Of a stretch of 64,000 nucleotides of DNA, positions 9,386 to 17,613 are shown piece by piece. Source of the stretch: UBA5796 sp040752455 (lineage in GTDB: Bacteria > Chloroflexota > Anaerolineae > Anaerolineales > Villigracilaceae); the NCBI GenBank assembly GCA_049324115.1, contig JBMOMN010000038.1:1-64000 (forward strand). Direction: 5' to 3'. A program made the translations under genes and the position numbers. The first letter of the stretch is position 1; every line of letters begins with the position of its first letter. Below the pieces are notes generated by a model. The model did not search any database, had not been told where the DNA came from, and saw only the letters and a list, made by a program, of their open reading frames with translations.

Positions 9386-11224
9386 ATGGCAACCGTATCA
9401 CCCACAATCCCGTATTTCGATTTCCGCAAGGCCCAGACCCCGAAGAAACTGGTCGGCCTGTGGCGGATGATGGAAGGCTACCGCCTGCCGTACCTGCTCG
9501 CCAACCTGTCTGTGGGCATCTCCGCCCTGGCCAAGGCAACCACCTACATCCTGCTGTGGATCTTTGCCGACACGGTCACAGGTAATTTCACCCCGTTCGC
9601 GGGGACGCTTTCGAGGACGCTGGTCTACCTGGCCCTCGGATTCGTCGGCCTGGCCCTGGTCGAGGGCGTCTTCGCGTTCATTTCGGGACGACTGGCCTCG
9701 TACTCCGCCGAGGGGATCACGCGGCGGCTGAGGAATTTCCTGTTCGACCACATCCAGCGCCTGAGCTTCGCCTACCACAGCAAGACCCCTACCGGCGACC
9801 TGATCGAGCGGGTCACCTCCGACGTGGACGCCATCCGCAGCTTCTTCAACGAGCAGGCCATCGGCGTGGGGCGGATCATCCTGCTCTTCGTGGTCAACTT
9901 TACGGCGATCTGGTTCATCAACCACAAACTGGCCCTGGCTTCGATCATTGTCATCCCGGTGGTGCTGCTGGTCTCGCTCTGGTTCTTCAAGCGGATCACC
10001 AAGGCCTACGAAGCCTACCAGGAACAGGAAGCCAGGCTCTCGACCACCTTGCAGGAAAACCTGACCGGCGTGCGGGTGGTCAAGGCCTTCGCCCGCCAGG
10101 GGTTCGAGAAGGGCAAGTTCGAGACCGACAATTGGGAGAAGTTCCGGCGCGGGCGCAGGCTGCTGGGGATGCACTCGCTCTTCTGGCCGCTCTCGGACAT
10201 CGTCTGCGGGTTCCAGATGCTGGGCGGGTTCGTTTACGCCGCGGTCCTGGCGATCAACGGCGAGATCACCATCGGGACCTACCCGGCTTACGTCGGGCTG
10301 GTCGTCTGGCTGATCTGGCCGATGCGCAACCTGGGACGCCTGATCGTCAACACCTCGACCGGGCTGGTCTCGTACAACCGGCTGATGGAGATCATCAAGC
10401 AGGAGCGTGAACCGCTGACCGAAGGCCGCGTCCGGCCCCAGGGTCCGGTGCGGGGAGAACTGGCCTTCGAGAACGTGTCGTTCACCTACGAAGACGGCGA
10501 ATCGGACGTGGTCAAGAATATCTCCTTCCGCGTCCAGCCGGGACAGGCCGTGGCCCTGCTGGGTTCGACCGGTTCGGGCAAGACCTCCCTGATCAAGCTG
10601 CTGCCGCGCTTCCACGATTACACCGACGGGCGCATCCTGCTCGACGGCGAGGAACTGAAGGAGTATCCACGCGAGTACCTGCGCAAGCAGATCGGGATCG
10701 TCGAGCAGGAACCGTTCCTGTTCAGCCGCTCGATCCGCGACAACATCACTTACGGCGTGGGCCGGGACGTGGCGCAAGAGGAGATCGAGAAGGCCGCCAA
10801 AGCCGCCGCGGTGCATGAGGTGATCCTGGGCTTCCCGGACGGCTACAACACCCTGGTCGGCGAGAAGGGCGTGACCCTCTCCGGCGGCCAGAAGCAGCGG
10901 GTGGCCATCGCCCGCACCCTGCTCAAGAACCCGCGCATCCTGATCCTGGACGATTCGACCTCCAGCGTGGACACCGAGACCGAAGCCGAGATCCGTTCGG
11001 CGCTGAACGCCCTGATGGAGAACCGCACCACATTCATCATCGCCCACCGCATCCAGTCGGTGATGAACGCCGACCTGATCCTGGTGCTGGACAGGGGCGA
11101 GGTGGTCCAGATGGGACGGCACGACGACCTGCTGGCCCAGGACGGGATGTACCGGAAGATCTACGAGATACAGACGAGGATAGATGACGAACTTGAATAT
11201 GAAATTCAGAATTCTGAATTATGA
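9386..11224 (+). CDS. heterodimeric ABC exporter, half with degenerate ATP site (BmrC/TM287-like)
   Basis: A 612-residue half-transporter: six-helix ABC exporter membrane domain (about 1-330) and nucleotide-binding domain. Walker A is GSTGSGKTS (393-401), the signature is canonical LSGGQ (498-502), but the catalytic Glu after Walker B is Asp (D522-D523, LILDDSTSSVD). This is the known pattern of the non-consensus subunit in heterodimeric multidrug exporters. The partner is at 11705. The last residues (EYEIQNSEL) and the stop codon are read from heptamer repeats (11203-11230), so the natural C-terminus may have been altered by repeat growth. It is controlled by the attenuator upstream. Substrate is unknown; drug export is inferred from family and control. 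Confidence 0.93.
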   Translation: MATVSPTIPYFDFRKAQTPKKLVGLWRMMEGYRLPYLLANLSVGISALAKATTYILLWIFADTVTGNFTPFAGTLSRTLVYLALGFVGLALVEGVFAFISGRLASYSAEGITRRLRNFLFDHIQRLSFAYHSKTPTGDLIERVTSDVDAIRSFFNEQAIGVGRIILLFVVNFTAIWFINHKLALASIIVIPVVLLVSLWFFKRITKAYEAYQEQEARLSTTLQENLTGVRVVKAFARQGFEKGKFETDNWEKFRRGRRLLGMHSLFWPLSDIVCGFQMLGGFVYAAVLAINGEITIGTYPAYVGLVVWLIWPMRNLGRLIVNTSTGLVSYNRLMEIIKQEREPLTEGRVRPQGPVRGELAFENVSFTYEDGESDVVKNISFRVQPGQAVALLGSTGSGKTSLIKLLPRFHDYTDGRILLDGEELKEYPREYLRKQIGIVEQEPFLFSRSIRDNITYGVGRDVAQEEIEKAAKAAAVHEVILGFPDGYNTLVGEKGVTLSGGQKQRVAIARTLLKNPRILILDDSTSSVDTETEAEIRSALNALMENRTTFIIAHRIQSVMNADLILVLDRGEVVQMGRHDDLLAQDGMYRKIYEIQTRIDDELEYEIQNSEL

Positions 11225-11230
11225 AATCAG
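11203..11230 (+). repeat. AATTCTG-type heptamer repeat
   Basis: Four seven-base units, AATTCAG AATTCTG AATTATG AAATCAG. The array supplies the stop codon of the upstream exporter gene and touches the AAGGAG of the next gene. Related units, partly inverted, follow the four-helix gene at 11620-11690. Confidence 0.75.
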
Positions 11231-11244
11231 AAGGAGCAATGTTG

Positions 11245-11613
11245 ATGGACGAGAAGAGAAACGATTTGCGTGAGAGGACGACAGAGTTCGCGCTGAGGAT
11301 CATCAAGCTTTACACCACTCTGCCGAAGACGACCGAAGCGCAGGTACTCGGAAAACAGGTCCTCCGTTCGGGTACATCCATCGGGGCGCAGTTCCGTGAG
11401 AGCCAGCGAGCCAAGTCAGACCCGGATTTCATCAACAAACTCGAAGGGGCACTGCAAGAAGCGGATGAAACCGCCTATTGGCTCGAACTCCTGGTCAGGT
11501 CGGGTATTGTCCCTGCCGAAAAACTCGAATCACTCCGAAAGGAAACCGATGAACTCATCGCGATCCTGGTAACGATAGTAACCAAAGTCAAAAAACGAAT
11601 TGGCAAATTGTGA
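11245..11613 (+). CDS. four-helix-bundle protein of the rRNA-intervening-sequence (bIVP/Avd-like) family
   Basis: A 122-residue all-helical protein with the family hallmarks: a long first helix ending in ..IIKLYTTLPKT, then GKQVLRSGTSIGAQFRES and EADETAYWLELL. Relatives occur in intervening sequences of 23S rRNA genes and, as Avd, in diversity-generating retroelements, but also alone between ordinary genes. AAGGAG (11231-11236) is eight bases before ATG 11245 and only two before ATG 11239, so 11245 is preferred. The gene lies between the two halves of an ABC exporter that must be made together and is flanked by related AATTCTG-type repeats, which suggests insertion as a small unit. No reverse transcriptase or variable repeat is present. 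Confidence 0.85.
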   Translation: MDEKRNDLRERTTEFALRIIKLYTTLPKTTEAQVLGKQVLRSGTSIGAQFRESQRAKSDPDFINKLEGALQEADETAYWLELLVRSGIVPAEKLESLRKETDELIAILVTIVTKVKKRIGKL

Positions 11614-11619
11614 AGGACG

Positions 11620-11690
11620 AATTCTGAATTATGTAGTTGGTCTGACAAACAGGCTTTCATAATTCATCCTTCTGAATTCATAATTTGCAT
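11620..11690. repeat. AATTCTG-type heptamer repeats in both orientations
   Basis: Plus-strand units AATTCTG AATTATG at 11620-11633; on the minus strand from 11690 to 11657 the units AATTATG AATTCAG AAGGATG AATTATG. With 11203-11230 they bracket the four-helix-bundle gene. The piece between 11634 and 11656 is unremarkable. Confidence 0.7.
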
Positions 11691-11704
11691 TGGAGTAACA
11701 CACC

Positions 11705-13543
11705 ATGTCTGACTCTGACAACGAACTGATCGAACTCGAAGAAGAAGAACACACCTCTCCCCTTACCGCGCCGACCTTCAAGCGGATCGTGGGGCTGCTC
11801 AGGCCGCACTGGCGCTGGATGGTCGGCTTCCTGCTGACCATCGCCGCCACCGCCGGGCTGGACTCGGTTTTTACCTACATCAACCGGGGCATGATTGACC
11901 AGGGCATCGGCCACAAAAGCGTGGACGCCCTGATCCGCTATGCCACCTATTACGGCGGCTTGCAGATCGTCCAGGCGGGGTTGGTGTTCGGCTTCATCTA
12001 CCTGGCCGGGGTGCTCGGCGAGCGGGTGCAATACGACCTGCGCCGGGCGCTCTTCAACCACTTGCAAGACCTGTCGCTCTCGTATTACAGCCAGAACGCG
12101 GTCGGGCGGCTGATGGCCCGCGTCACCTCGGACACCGGGCGGGTCTCGACCCTGATGACCTGGGGCCTGCTCGACGTGACCTGGGCCATTGTCAGCGTGA
12201 TCTCCTCGACCATCTTCATGCTGATCATCAACTGGCGGCTGGCGCTGATCGTCTTCAGCACCATCCCGATCCTGCTGGTCATCGCGGTCAACTTCCGCAA
12301 GAAGATCCTGGTCGAGTTCCGCGGGGCGCGGCGGGCCAACTCGAAGATCACCGGCGAGTACAACCAGAACATCCAGGGTGTGCGGGTGGTCAAGGCCCTC
12401 GGGCGCGAGGACGAAAACCTGAACGAGTTTTCCGTGCTGACCGGCAACATGTTCAACGCCTCCTACCGGGCAGCCTGGCTCTCGGCCCTCTTCCTGCCGA
12501 CGGTGCAGATCGTGGCGGCCTTCGCCCTGGGAGCCATCGTCTGGTACGGCGGGACGCAGAGCCTGACCAGCAGCTTCTCGGTCGGCGACATCCACGCCTT
12601 CGTCTCGTACCTGACCTTCATGATCTGGCCGGTGCAGGACCTGGCCCGGGTCTACGCCGAAATGCAGCACAGCATCGCCTCAGCCGAGCGGATCTTCAAG
12701 CTGCTGGATACAGCCCCCGAGGTCCGGGACCGCCCGGACGCCGTCGCCGCCGAAACCCTGCTGGGCGAGATCGAATTCGACCAGGTGGACTTCTACTACG
12801 AGGACCGCAATCCGGTGCTGACGGATTTCTCGCTCAAGGTCAGGCCGGGTGAGATGATCGCCCTGGTCGGCCCGACCGGCGGCGGCAAATCCACCATCGT
12901 CAACCTGCTCTGCCGCTTCTTCGAGCCGAGGAACGGCGCCATCCGCATCAACGGGCGGGACTACACCGGGTACACCCTGGAGAGCATCCACTCCCGGATC
13001 GGGATCGTGCTCCAGACCCCGCACCTGTTCTCCGGGACGGTGCGCGAGAACATCCGCTACGGACGGCTGGAGGCCAGCGACGAGAGCGTGGAGGATGCCG
13101 CCCGGATCGCCGGGGCGCACGAGTTCATCACCAGCCTGACGAAAGGCTACGACGAGAACGTGGGCGAGGGCGGCAACCTGCTCTCGACCGGGCAGAAACA
13201 GTTGATCTCGCTGGCGCGGGCGGTGCTGTCCCGGCCCGAACTGTTCATCATGGACGAGGCCACTTCGAGCGTGGACACGCTGACCGAGGCCCTGATCCAG
13301 CACGGGATGGAGGCGCTGATGAAGGGCCGCACCTCGTTCGTGATTGCCCACCGCCTCTCGACCATCCGCCGGGCCGACCGGATCATCGTGATCGAGGACG
13401 GGCGGATCAAGGAGCAGGGCAGCCATGCCGAATTGCTGCGCCAGAAGGGCCACTACTACCGCCTGTACACCCAGCAGTTCCGCTACGAGCGCGAGACGCA
13501 GTACAGCGCCGAAGCAGAGTTGGAACCGGTGGCGGCGGATTGA
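11705..13543 (+). CDS. heterodimeric ABC exporter, catalytic half (BmrD/TM288-like)
   Basis: A 612-residue half-transporter with six membrane helices and a nucleotide-binding domain. Walker A is GPTGGGKST; Walker B ends with the catalytic Glu (D517-E518, MDEATSSVD), while the signature is degenerate, LSTGQ (493-497). Together with the 9386 gene this yields one good and one degenerate ATP site. The N-terminus is acidic (MSDSDNELIELEEEEH), common in this subunit. It is the last gene of the operon; a strong terminator follows at 13668. Confidence 0.94.
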   Translation: MSDSDNELIELEEEEHTSPLTAPTFKRIVGLLRPHWRWMVGFLLTIAATAGLDSVFTYINRGMIDQGIGHKSVDALIRYATYYGGLQIVQAGLVFGFIYLAGVLGERVQYDLRRALFNHLQDLSLSYYSQNAVGRLMARVTSDTGRVSTLMTWGLLDVTWAIVSVISSTIFMLIINWRLALIVFSTIPILLVIAVNFRKKILVEFRGARRANSKITGEYNQNIQGVRVVKALGREDENLNEFSVLTGNMFNASYRAAWLSALFLPTVQIVAAFALGAIVWYGGTQSLTSSFSVGDIHAFVSYLTFMIWPVQDLARVYAEMQHSIASAERIFKLLDTAPEVRDRPDAVAAETLLGEIEFDQVDFYYEDRNPVLTDFSLKVRPGEMIALVGPTGGGKSTIVNLLCRFFEPRNGAIRINGRDYTGYTLESIHSRIGIVLQTPHLFSGTVRENIRYGRLEASDESVEDAARIAGAHEFITSLTKGYDENVGEGGNLLSTGQKQLISLARAVLSRPELFIMDEATSSVDTLTEALIQHGMEALMKGRTSFVIAHRLSTIRRADRIIVIEDGRIKEQGSHAELLRQKGHYYRLYTQQFRYERETQYSAEAELEPVAAD

Positions 13544-13667
13544 TGCCAATCGTCCCGAGGGTCATTTTCACCCCCGGCAGGCGCTTCAAGGAAATGCTGA
13601 ATAATATCCGATACCAGAAGGAGAGAGCAACGAGTAAACGCCACTGAAAACCTGAAAAATACCGTCA

Positions 13668-13706
13668 ACAGCCCTGAATTATCCAACCTTTCAGGGCTGT
13701 CTTTTT
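13668..13706 (+). terminator. intrinsic terminator of exporter operon
   Basis: ACAGCCCTGA (13668-13677) pairs perfectly with TCAGGGCTGT (13691-13700), followed by CTTTTT. It lies 125 bases after the exporter stop codon. Confidence 0.88.
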
Positions 13707-13799
13707 AAAACGACGGTTGCGAGCCGGTTAAATCGCCACGGCGATTTTTAAAACCATTACGGCGATTCCAGTGAGTCGTGCAGGCGACTCGGGGCAGGA

Positions 13800-13880
13800 C
13801 CGTCCACGAATAAGACCTGCCACGAATTCACAAATCGGGGCCGCCTCTTCGATAATTCGTGGCTTTTCATTCGTGGACGG
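13800..13880. repeat. nested inverted repeat upstream of lipoprotein gene
   Basis: CCGTCCACGAAT (13800-13811) is the inverse of ATTCGTGGACGG (13869-13880), and inside it GCCACGAATT (13819-13828) is the inverse of AATTCGTGGC (13854-13863). The element ends about 30 bases before the -10 box at 13910, so it could affect expression or be a passive repeat. The rest of 13707-13909 holds nothing else that I recognise. Confidence 0.7.
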
Positions 13881-13909
13881 TTGGTGACTTCCGAAGCTTT
13901 TTCCGGCTG

Positions 13910-13915
13910 TATAAT
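13910..13915 (+). promoter_or_regulatory. -10 box of lipoprotein gene
   Basis: TATAAT, 22 bases before the ATG at 13938, leaving room for AAGGA at 13926-13930. No convincing -35 hexamer. Confidence 0.55.
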
Positions 13916-13937
13916 AGAAGTACACAAGGATGGGCTT

Positions 13938-15092
13938 ATGATCTGGAAACACTCCTTCGCCTTGACCCTTTGCCTGCTCCTGGCCGCCTGCGGCCCGGTT
14001 CCCGACGCCGCCGCCCCCGCCGAGACCCCCACCCCCGACACCCGTCCCACCGCCCAGGTGGACATCGTCGGAACCCCCTCGGCCATTCCCGCAACCGAAA
14101 ACGCAACACCGGACCCCCTGGCCGCCCTTGCCCCCGAAATCCGGGATCTGTTCACCGCCCAAAACGTCGCATACGAGTTGGGCGGGAACGGGGAAATGAG
14201 AGTTAACCTTGCGGACACTGTTTCAAAAGAGTCGATAACCATTGAAAACATTACCCATACGGAAACCAACGACGGCCTGGCCAAAAATATCCTCACCGCA
14301 ACAAATAAAGAAGATGGCAGCCGCCTCGTGCATGTTGAAGGTTTTGGGTGGATAAAGGATAAGGAAATGAATTTTACCGACCCAAATACTTTAACCGAAG
14401 TTCCGGAAAACTGGCCCAATCGTGCCATAAACACCCTGGCCGCCCTGCAAAATTCGGAAAACCCCCGCATTCCCGAAAACGCCGTTGACCCGCATTTCTA
14501 TTACACGATAGGTGGCTGGGGCGGAAATATGGGGTATTTATCTTATGAAAGTTATACTTTTGACGAAGAAGCGGCATTCACCAAAGAAACTAAGCCGTTC
14601 GCTTACAGCGGATTTATAAAAAGAGGGGATCAGGTTATATTCGTAATGACCTCCAAAAACCCCACCCCCGAAAACAAGGATCAACTTATTAACCTTTTAT
14701 TCGGGATGGATTTGAATGTTTATGAAGAATTTCTACAGAAATTACCGAGCGGAGCGACGAGGATAGAGAATATCATCTTAAAGAATCACAACCAACTTGT
14801 TGCCGGCATCCTTCCCCCCACGGAAATAGACGGGGTGGGAATAGGTTACAACCCGGAAGCGTTTGTTATCTACAAAGGTATGACACCAAATATAGGAATA
14901 GCTAGATTGCCAGAACAGAAAGATATAATGGGGCTTTTCGATGCAAACGACAAAGTCAACATTTTCGAAGCACTAAAAGCAGGTGATCCGGTATCAGTCC
15001 GGGTTTCCGTGCTTCCCAAGGAGCTTTCAGACTACACCCTTTTGACCGCCGTCGGGGATTGGGGAAGCGCATTCTTGGGACCTAAGTATTAG
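13938..15092 (+). CDS. lipoprotein of unknown function
   Basis: A 384-residue protein with a lipoprotein signal (MIWKHSFALTLCLLLAAC, lipobox LAAC, Cys18), then a Pro/Thr/Ala-rich linker (about 20-60) and a soluble domain that I do not recognise. The domain is rich in charged and aromatic residues, with GGWGGNMGYLSYESYTFDEE in the middle and a DPVSVRVSVLPKE strand near the end. Codon use becomes noticeably AT-richer after about 14200 than in the neighbouring exporters. The longer frame starting at 13881 is rejected because the signal peptide begins at 13938. Confidence 0.75.
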   Translation: MIWKHSFALTLCLLLAACGPVPDAAAPAETPTPDTRPTAQVDIVGTPSAIPATENATPDPLAALAPEIRDLFTAQNVAYELGGNGEMRVNLADTVSKESITIENITHTETNDGLAKNILTATNKEDGSRLVHVEGFGWIKDKEMNFTDPNTLTEVPENWPNRAINTLAALQNSENPRIPENAVDPHFYYTIGGWGGNMGYLSYESYTFDEEAAFTKETKPFAYSGFIKRGDQVIFVMTSKNPTPENKDQLINLLFGMDLNVYEEFLQKLPSGATRIENIILKNHNQLVAGILPPTEIDGVGIGYNPEAFVIYKGMTPNIGIARLPEQKDIMGLFDANDKVNIFEALKAGDPVSVRVSVLPKELSDYTLLTAVGDWGSAFLGPKY

Positions 15093-15144
15093 ACTTGCCA
15101 TAAAGCATTGTCATTGACCGCCTCTTTTGTTATTCTTTTTATAT

Positions 15145-15633
15145 ATGAGGGGTTTTTTGCGCCTTTGTTTGTTCATAGTGCTGGCATTTACCGGTTTATA
15201 TGTTTCCGCTAAACCAATACTTGCTTGTTCTCCTAATCAATACGGCGAATGTACGGGTACCTGCCCGGCCGGTTACAGGTGTGAGCAGTACGGCTATGGA
15301 ATCTGTAACTGCGACCTAATAGTTTATCCGACCCTGACCCCCACAAAAACTCCAACGCCAACACCCGATAATTGTGATAATTTATGTACTGGATTGGGAC
15401 CAACCCCTCCTTGTACTATAAAAACCGGAGATGCAGGCTCATTTCCGGTATGCAATTACAGCAGATGTCCCAATGTTTGGTCCTGCACTGTGGATACAAG
15501 TGATTGTGCCGTATGGTCAAATTGGGCTTGTACCAATGACGGTGTTGAAAGACAAACTTCGGAAGTCTTCCGGGTAGCTTCCCGGTCGGGGAGACTCCCA
15601 TCCAGACTTCCGAAGTTTTCCCCCGGGAGTTAA
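15145..15633 (+). CDS. secreted Cys-rich protein, C-terminus replaced by repeat sequence
   Basis: A signal peptide (MRGFLRLCLFIVLAFTGLYVSA) is followed by a Cys-rich segment with about six Cys (ACSPNQYGECTGTCPAGYRCE), a TPTKTPTPTP linker and a second Cys-rich segment. From about 15552 the frame runs through the AAACTTCGGAAGTCT hairpin repeat and ends within it (...SRLPKFSPGS), so the present C-terminus is repeat-derived and the gene is probably truncated. TATTCT at 15131-15136 ends eight bases before the ATG at 15145, consistent with a leaderless start. Function unknown. Confidence 0.55.
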   Translation: MRGFLRLCLFIVLAFTGLYVSAKPILACSPNQYGECTGTCPAGYRCEQYGYGICNCDLIVYPTLTPTKTPTPTPDNCDNLCTGLGPTPPCTIKTGDAGSFPVCNYSRCPNVWSCTVDTSDCAVWSNWACTNDGVERQTSEVFRVASRSGRLPSRLPKFSPGS

Positions 15634-15734
15634 TGCAAACTTCGGAAGTCTTCCGGGAATGACAGCCAATCTCCAATCTCCAATTACCAATTACTCCTGA
15701 AACCCCGTAAAGCAAACTTCGGAAGTCTGCCGGG
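15554..15734. repeat. cluster of AAACTTCGGAAGTCT palindromic elements with heptamers
   Basis: AAACTTCGGAAGTCT (15554-15568) is inverted at 15604-15618, and further direct copies stand at 15637 and 15714, each followed by a CCGGG. Between them are heptamers CAATCTC CAATCTC CAATTAC CAATTAC (15667-15694). The last copy is enclosed by a 17-bp direct repeat, TACTCCTGAAACCCCGT, at 15692-15708 and 15765-15781; the second copy is the 3' end of the ABC gene. The same hairpin occurs at 27422-27465. Confidence 0.8.
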
Positions 15735-15763
15735 ATTCAGATCACGCCCAGGCCGGGTCGCCC

Positions 15764-17557
15764 CTACTCCTGAAACCCCGTCTTATACAACTCGTAATAC
15801 ATCCCCTGTTTCTCCAACAACTCCGTGTGCGTGCCCTGCTCGGCGATCCGCCCGTCGTGGATGACCACGATCCGGTCGGCGCTGGTGATGGTGCTCAAGC
15901 GGTGGGCGATGACGAAGGAGGTGCGTCCTTTCAGCAGCCGGGCCAGGGCCTGTTGGATGACCCGCTCGGTCTGGGTGTCCACGCTGGAGGTGGCCTCGTC
16001 CAGGACCAGGATGCGCGGGTCGGCCAGCAAGGCCCGGGCGAAGGAGATCAACTGGCGCTGCCCGACCGAGAGCAGCACCCCGCCCTCCTCGACCGAGGTC
16101 TCGTAGCCGTCCTTCAACTGGGCGATGAAGCCGTGCGCCCCCACGGCGGTCGCGGCGGCGATGATCTCCTCATCCGCTGCCCCCAGCCGCCCGAAGCGGA
16201 TGTTCTCGCGCACCGTCCCGTTGAACAGGAACGGGTCTTGCAGCACCACGCCCATCTGCGAGCGCAGGCTGGATTGCGTTACCGAGCGCAGGTCGCGCCC
16301 GTCCACCAGGATCCGCCCGCCGGTGGGATCGTGGAAGCGCGAGAGCAGCTTGACCAGGGTCGTCTTGCCCGCGCCGGTCTCGCCGACCAGAGCCACGGTC
16401 TCGCCCGGGCGGACGACCAGTTCGATATCCCGCAGGACAGGCGACGGGTCGTCCGAATAGTGGAAGGATACGCCCTCGAAGCGCACCTCGCCCTCGATCA
16501 CGGGTAACGTCCCGGCGTCCGGCGCGTCCTGCACGTCCACCGGCGTATCGAGCAGGGTGAAAATCCGTTCCCCGCCGGCCATGGTGGACTGAAGGGTGTC
16601 GAAGCGCCGGAACAGGTCCCGGATCGGCTCGAAGAAGCGCCCGATGTAGAGCACGAAAGCGACCAACACTCCGGCGGTCAACTCGTTACCGAGCACGGCC
16701 GCGCCCCCCAGCCAGACCACCAGGGCCGTGGCGACTGCCCCGAGCACGTCCACCACCGGGACGAAGAACGAGACCAGTTTGGCGGCGGCCAGTCCCTGTT
16801 GCAGGTGGTAGCGGTTGGTGTAGGTGCTGAAGTTGTGGTAGTTGTGCCCCTGGCGGCTGAAGGCCTGGACGACCCGCACCCCGTTGATGTTCTCGGCCAA
16901 GACCGAATTGACCCACGAGATGGCCGCCCGCACCCGGCGGTAGAGCAGCCTTGCCCGGCGGCGGAAGAGCCAGGTGGCGACAGCCATCACCGGCAGCACC
17001 GAGAAGGTGATCAGCGAAAGTTTCAGGTCGAGCGAGAGCATGGCGATCACGATCCCGACCAGGGCGAACAGGTCGCGGGCGATGGCCAGCACGGCCCAGG
17101 TGATGAACTCCCGCAGCGTGCCCACGTCGTTGATGACCCGGGTGATGACCCGACCCACGCTGTAACGGCTGTAGAAACTGAGCGAGAGTTGCTGCAAATG
17201 CTCGAAGAGCCGCGCCCGCAGGTCGTAGATGATGGACTGGCCGACGACGGCCATCAGGTTGACCCGGTAATAGGTAAAGACCCATTGCAGGATGGCGGTC
17301 GCCAGGTAGAGCAGGACCGTATTGCGCAGGACGGCGACGTTCCCGGCGGCCAGGCCGGAATCAATGGCGATCTTGACGAAGTACGGCCCGGCCACGCTCA
17401 GCCCGGTGCTGCCGAGCATGAGCAGGAGCGCCAGCCACAATTTCCAGTTGTACGGGCGGGCAAAATCGAGGATGCGCCGGGCGATGCGGGGATCGTAGCC
17501 TTTGGTGTATTGTTCTTCACTCTGGGTGACGTAAGCGGGAGGGGTGATGGCGGTCAT
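15764..17557 (-). CDS. heterodimeric ABC exporter, catalytic half
   Basis: A 597-residue half-transporter, six membrane helices plus nucleotide-binding domain. Walker A is GETGAGKTT, Walker B LVLDEATSSVD with the catalytic Glu, and the signature is the degenerate LSVGQ, the same asymmetric design as the gene at 11705. Its 3' end (the last codons and TAG) is duplicated 57 bases downstream as part of a repeat. It is the last gene of the ArsR-led operon; only 52 bases, mostly heptamer repeat, separate it from its partner at 17610. Confidence 0.93.
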   Translation of the reverse strand: MTAITPPAYVTQSEEQYTKGYDPRIARRILDFARPYNWKLWLALLLMLGSTGLSVAGPYFVKIAIDSGLAAGNVAVLRNTVLLYLATAILQWVFTYYRVNLMAVVGQSIIYDLRARLFEHLQQLSLSFYSRYSVGRVITRVINDVGTLREFITWAVLAIARDLFALVGIVIAMLSLDLKLSLITFSVLPVMAVATWLFRRRARLLYRRVRAAISWVNSVLAENINGVRVVQAFSRQGHNYHNFSTYTNRYHLQQGLAAAKLVSFFVPVVDVLGAVATALVVWLGGAAVLGNELTAGVLVAFVLYIGRFFEPIRDLFRRFDTLQSTMAGGERIFTLLDTPVDVQDAPDAGTLPVIEGEVRFEGVSFHYSDDPSPVLRDIELVVRPGETVALVGETGAGKTTLVKLLSRFHDPTGGRILVDGRDLRSVTQSSLRSQMGVVLQDPFLFNGTVRENIRFGRLGAADEEIIAAATAVGAHGFIAQLKDGYETSVEEGGVLLSVGQRQLISFARALLADPRILVLDEATSSVDTQTERVIQQALARLLKGRTSFVIAHRLSTITSADRIVVIHDGRIAEQGTHTELLEKQGMYYELYKTGFQE

Positions 17558-17571
17558 CAGTTATCTGTATC

Positions 17572-17613
17572 CAGTGTTCAGTATTCAGTATTCAGTATCC
17601 AGTATTCAGTCAT
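17572..17613 (+). repeat. CAGTATT heptamer array
   Basis: Six units: CAGTGTT CAGTATT CAGTATT CAGTATC CAGTATT CAGTCAT. It fills most of the space between the two exporter genes and contains the stop codon of the 17610 gene. Confidence 0.85.

Noticed and set aside
13542..13648. Mini-ORF (MPIVPRVIFTPGRRF..., 34 codons) overlapping the exporter stop as TGATG
   Set aside because: No family, no independent ribosome-binding site; probably chance in the operon's 3' region.
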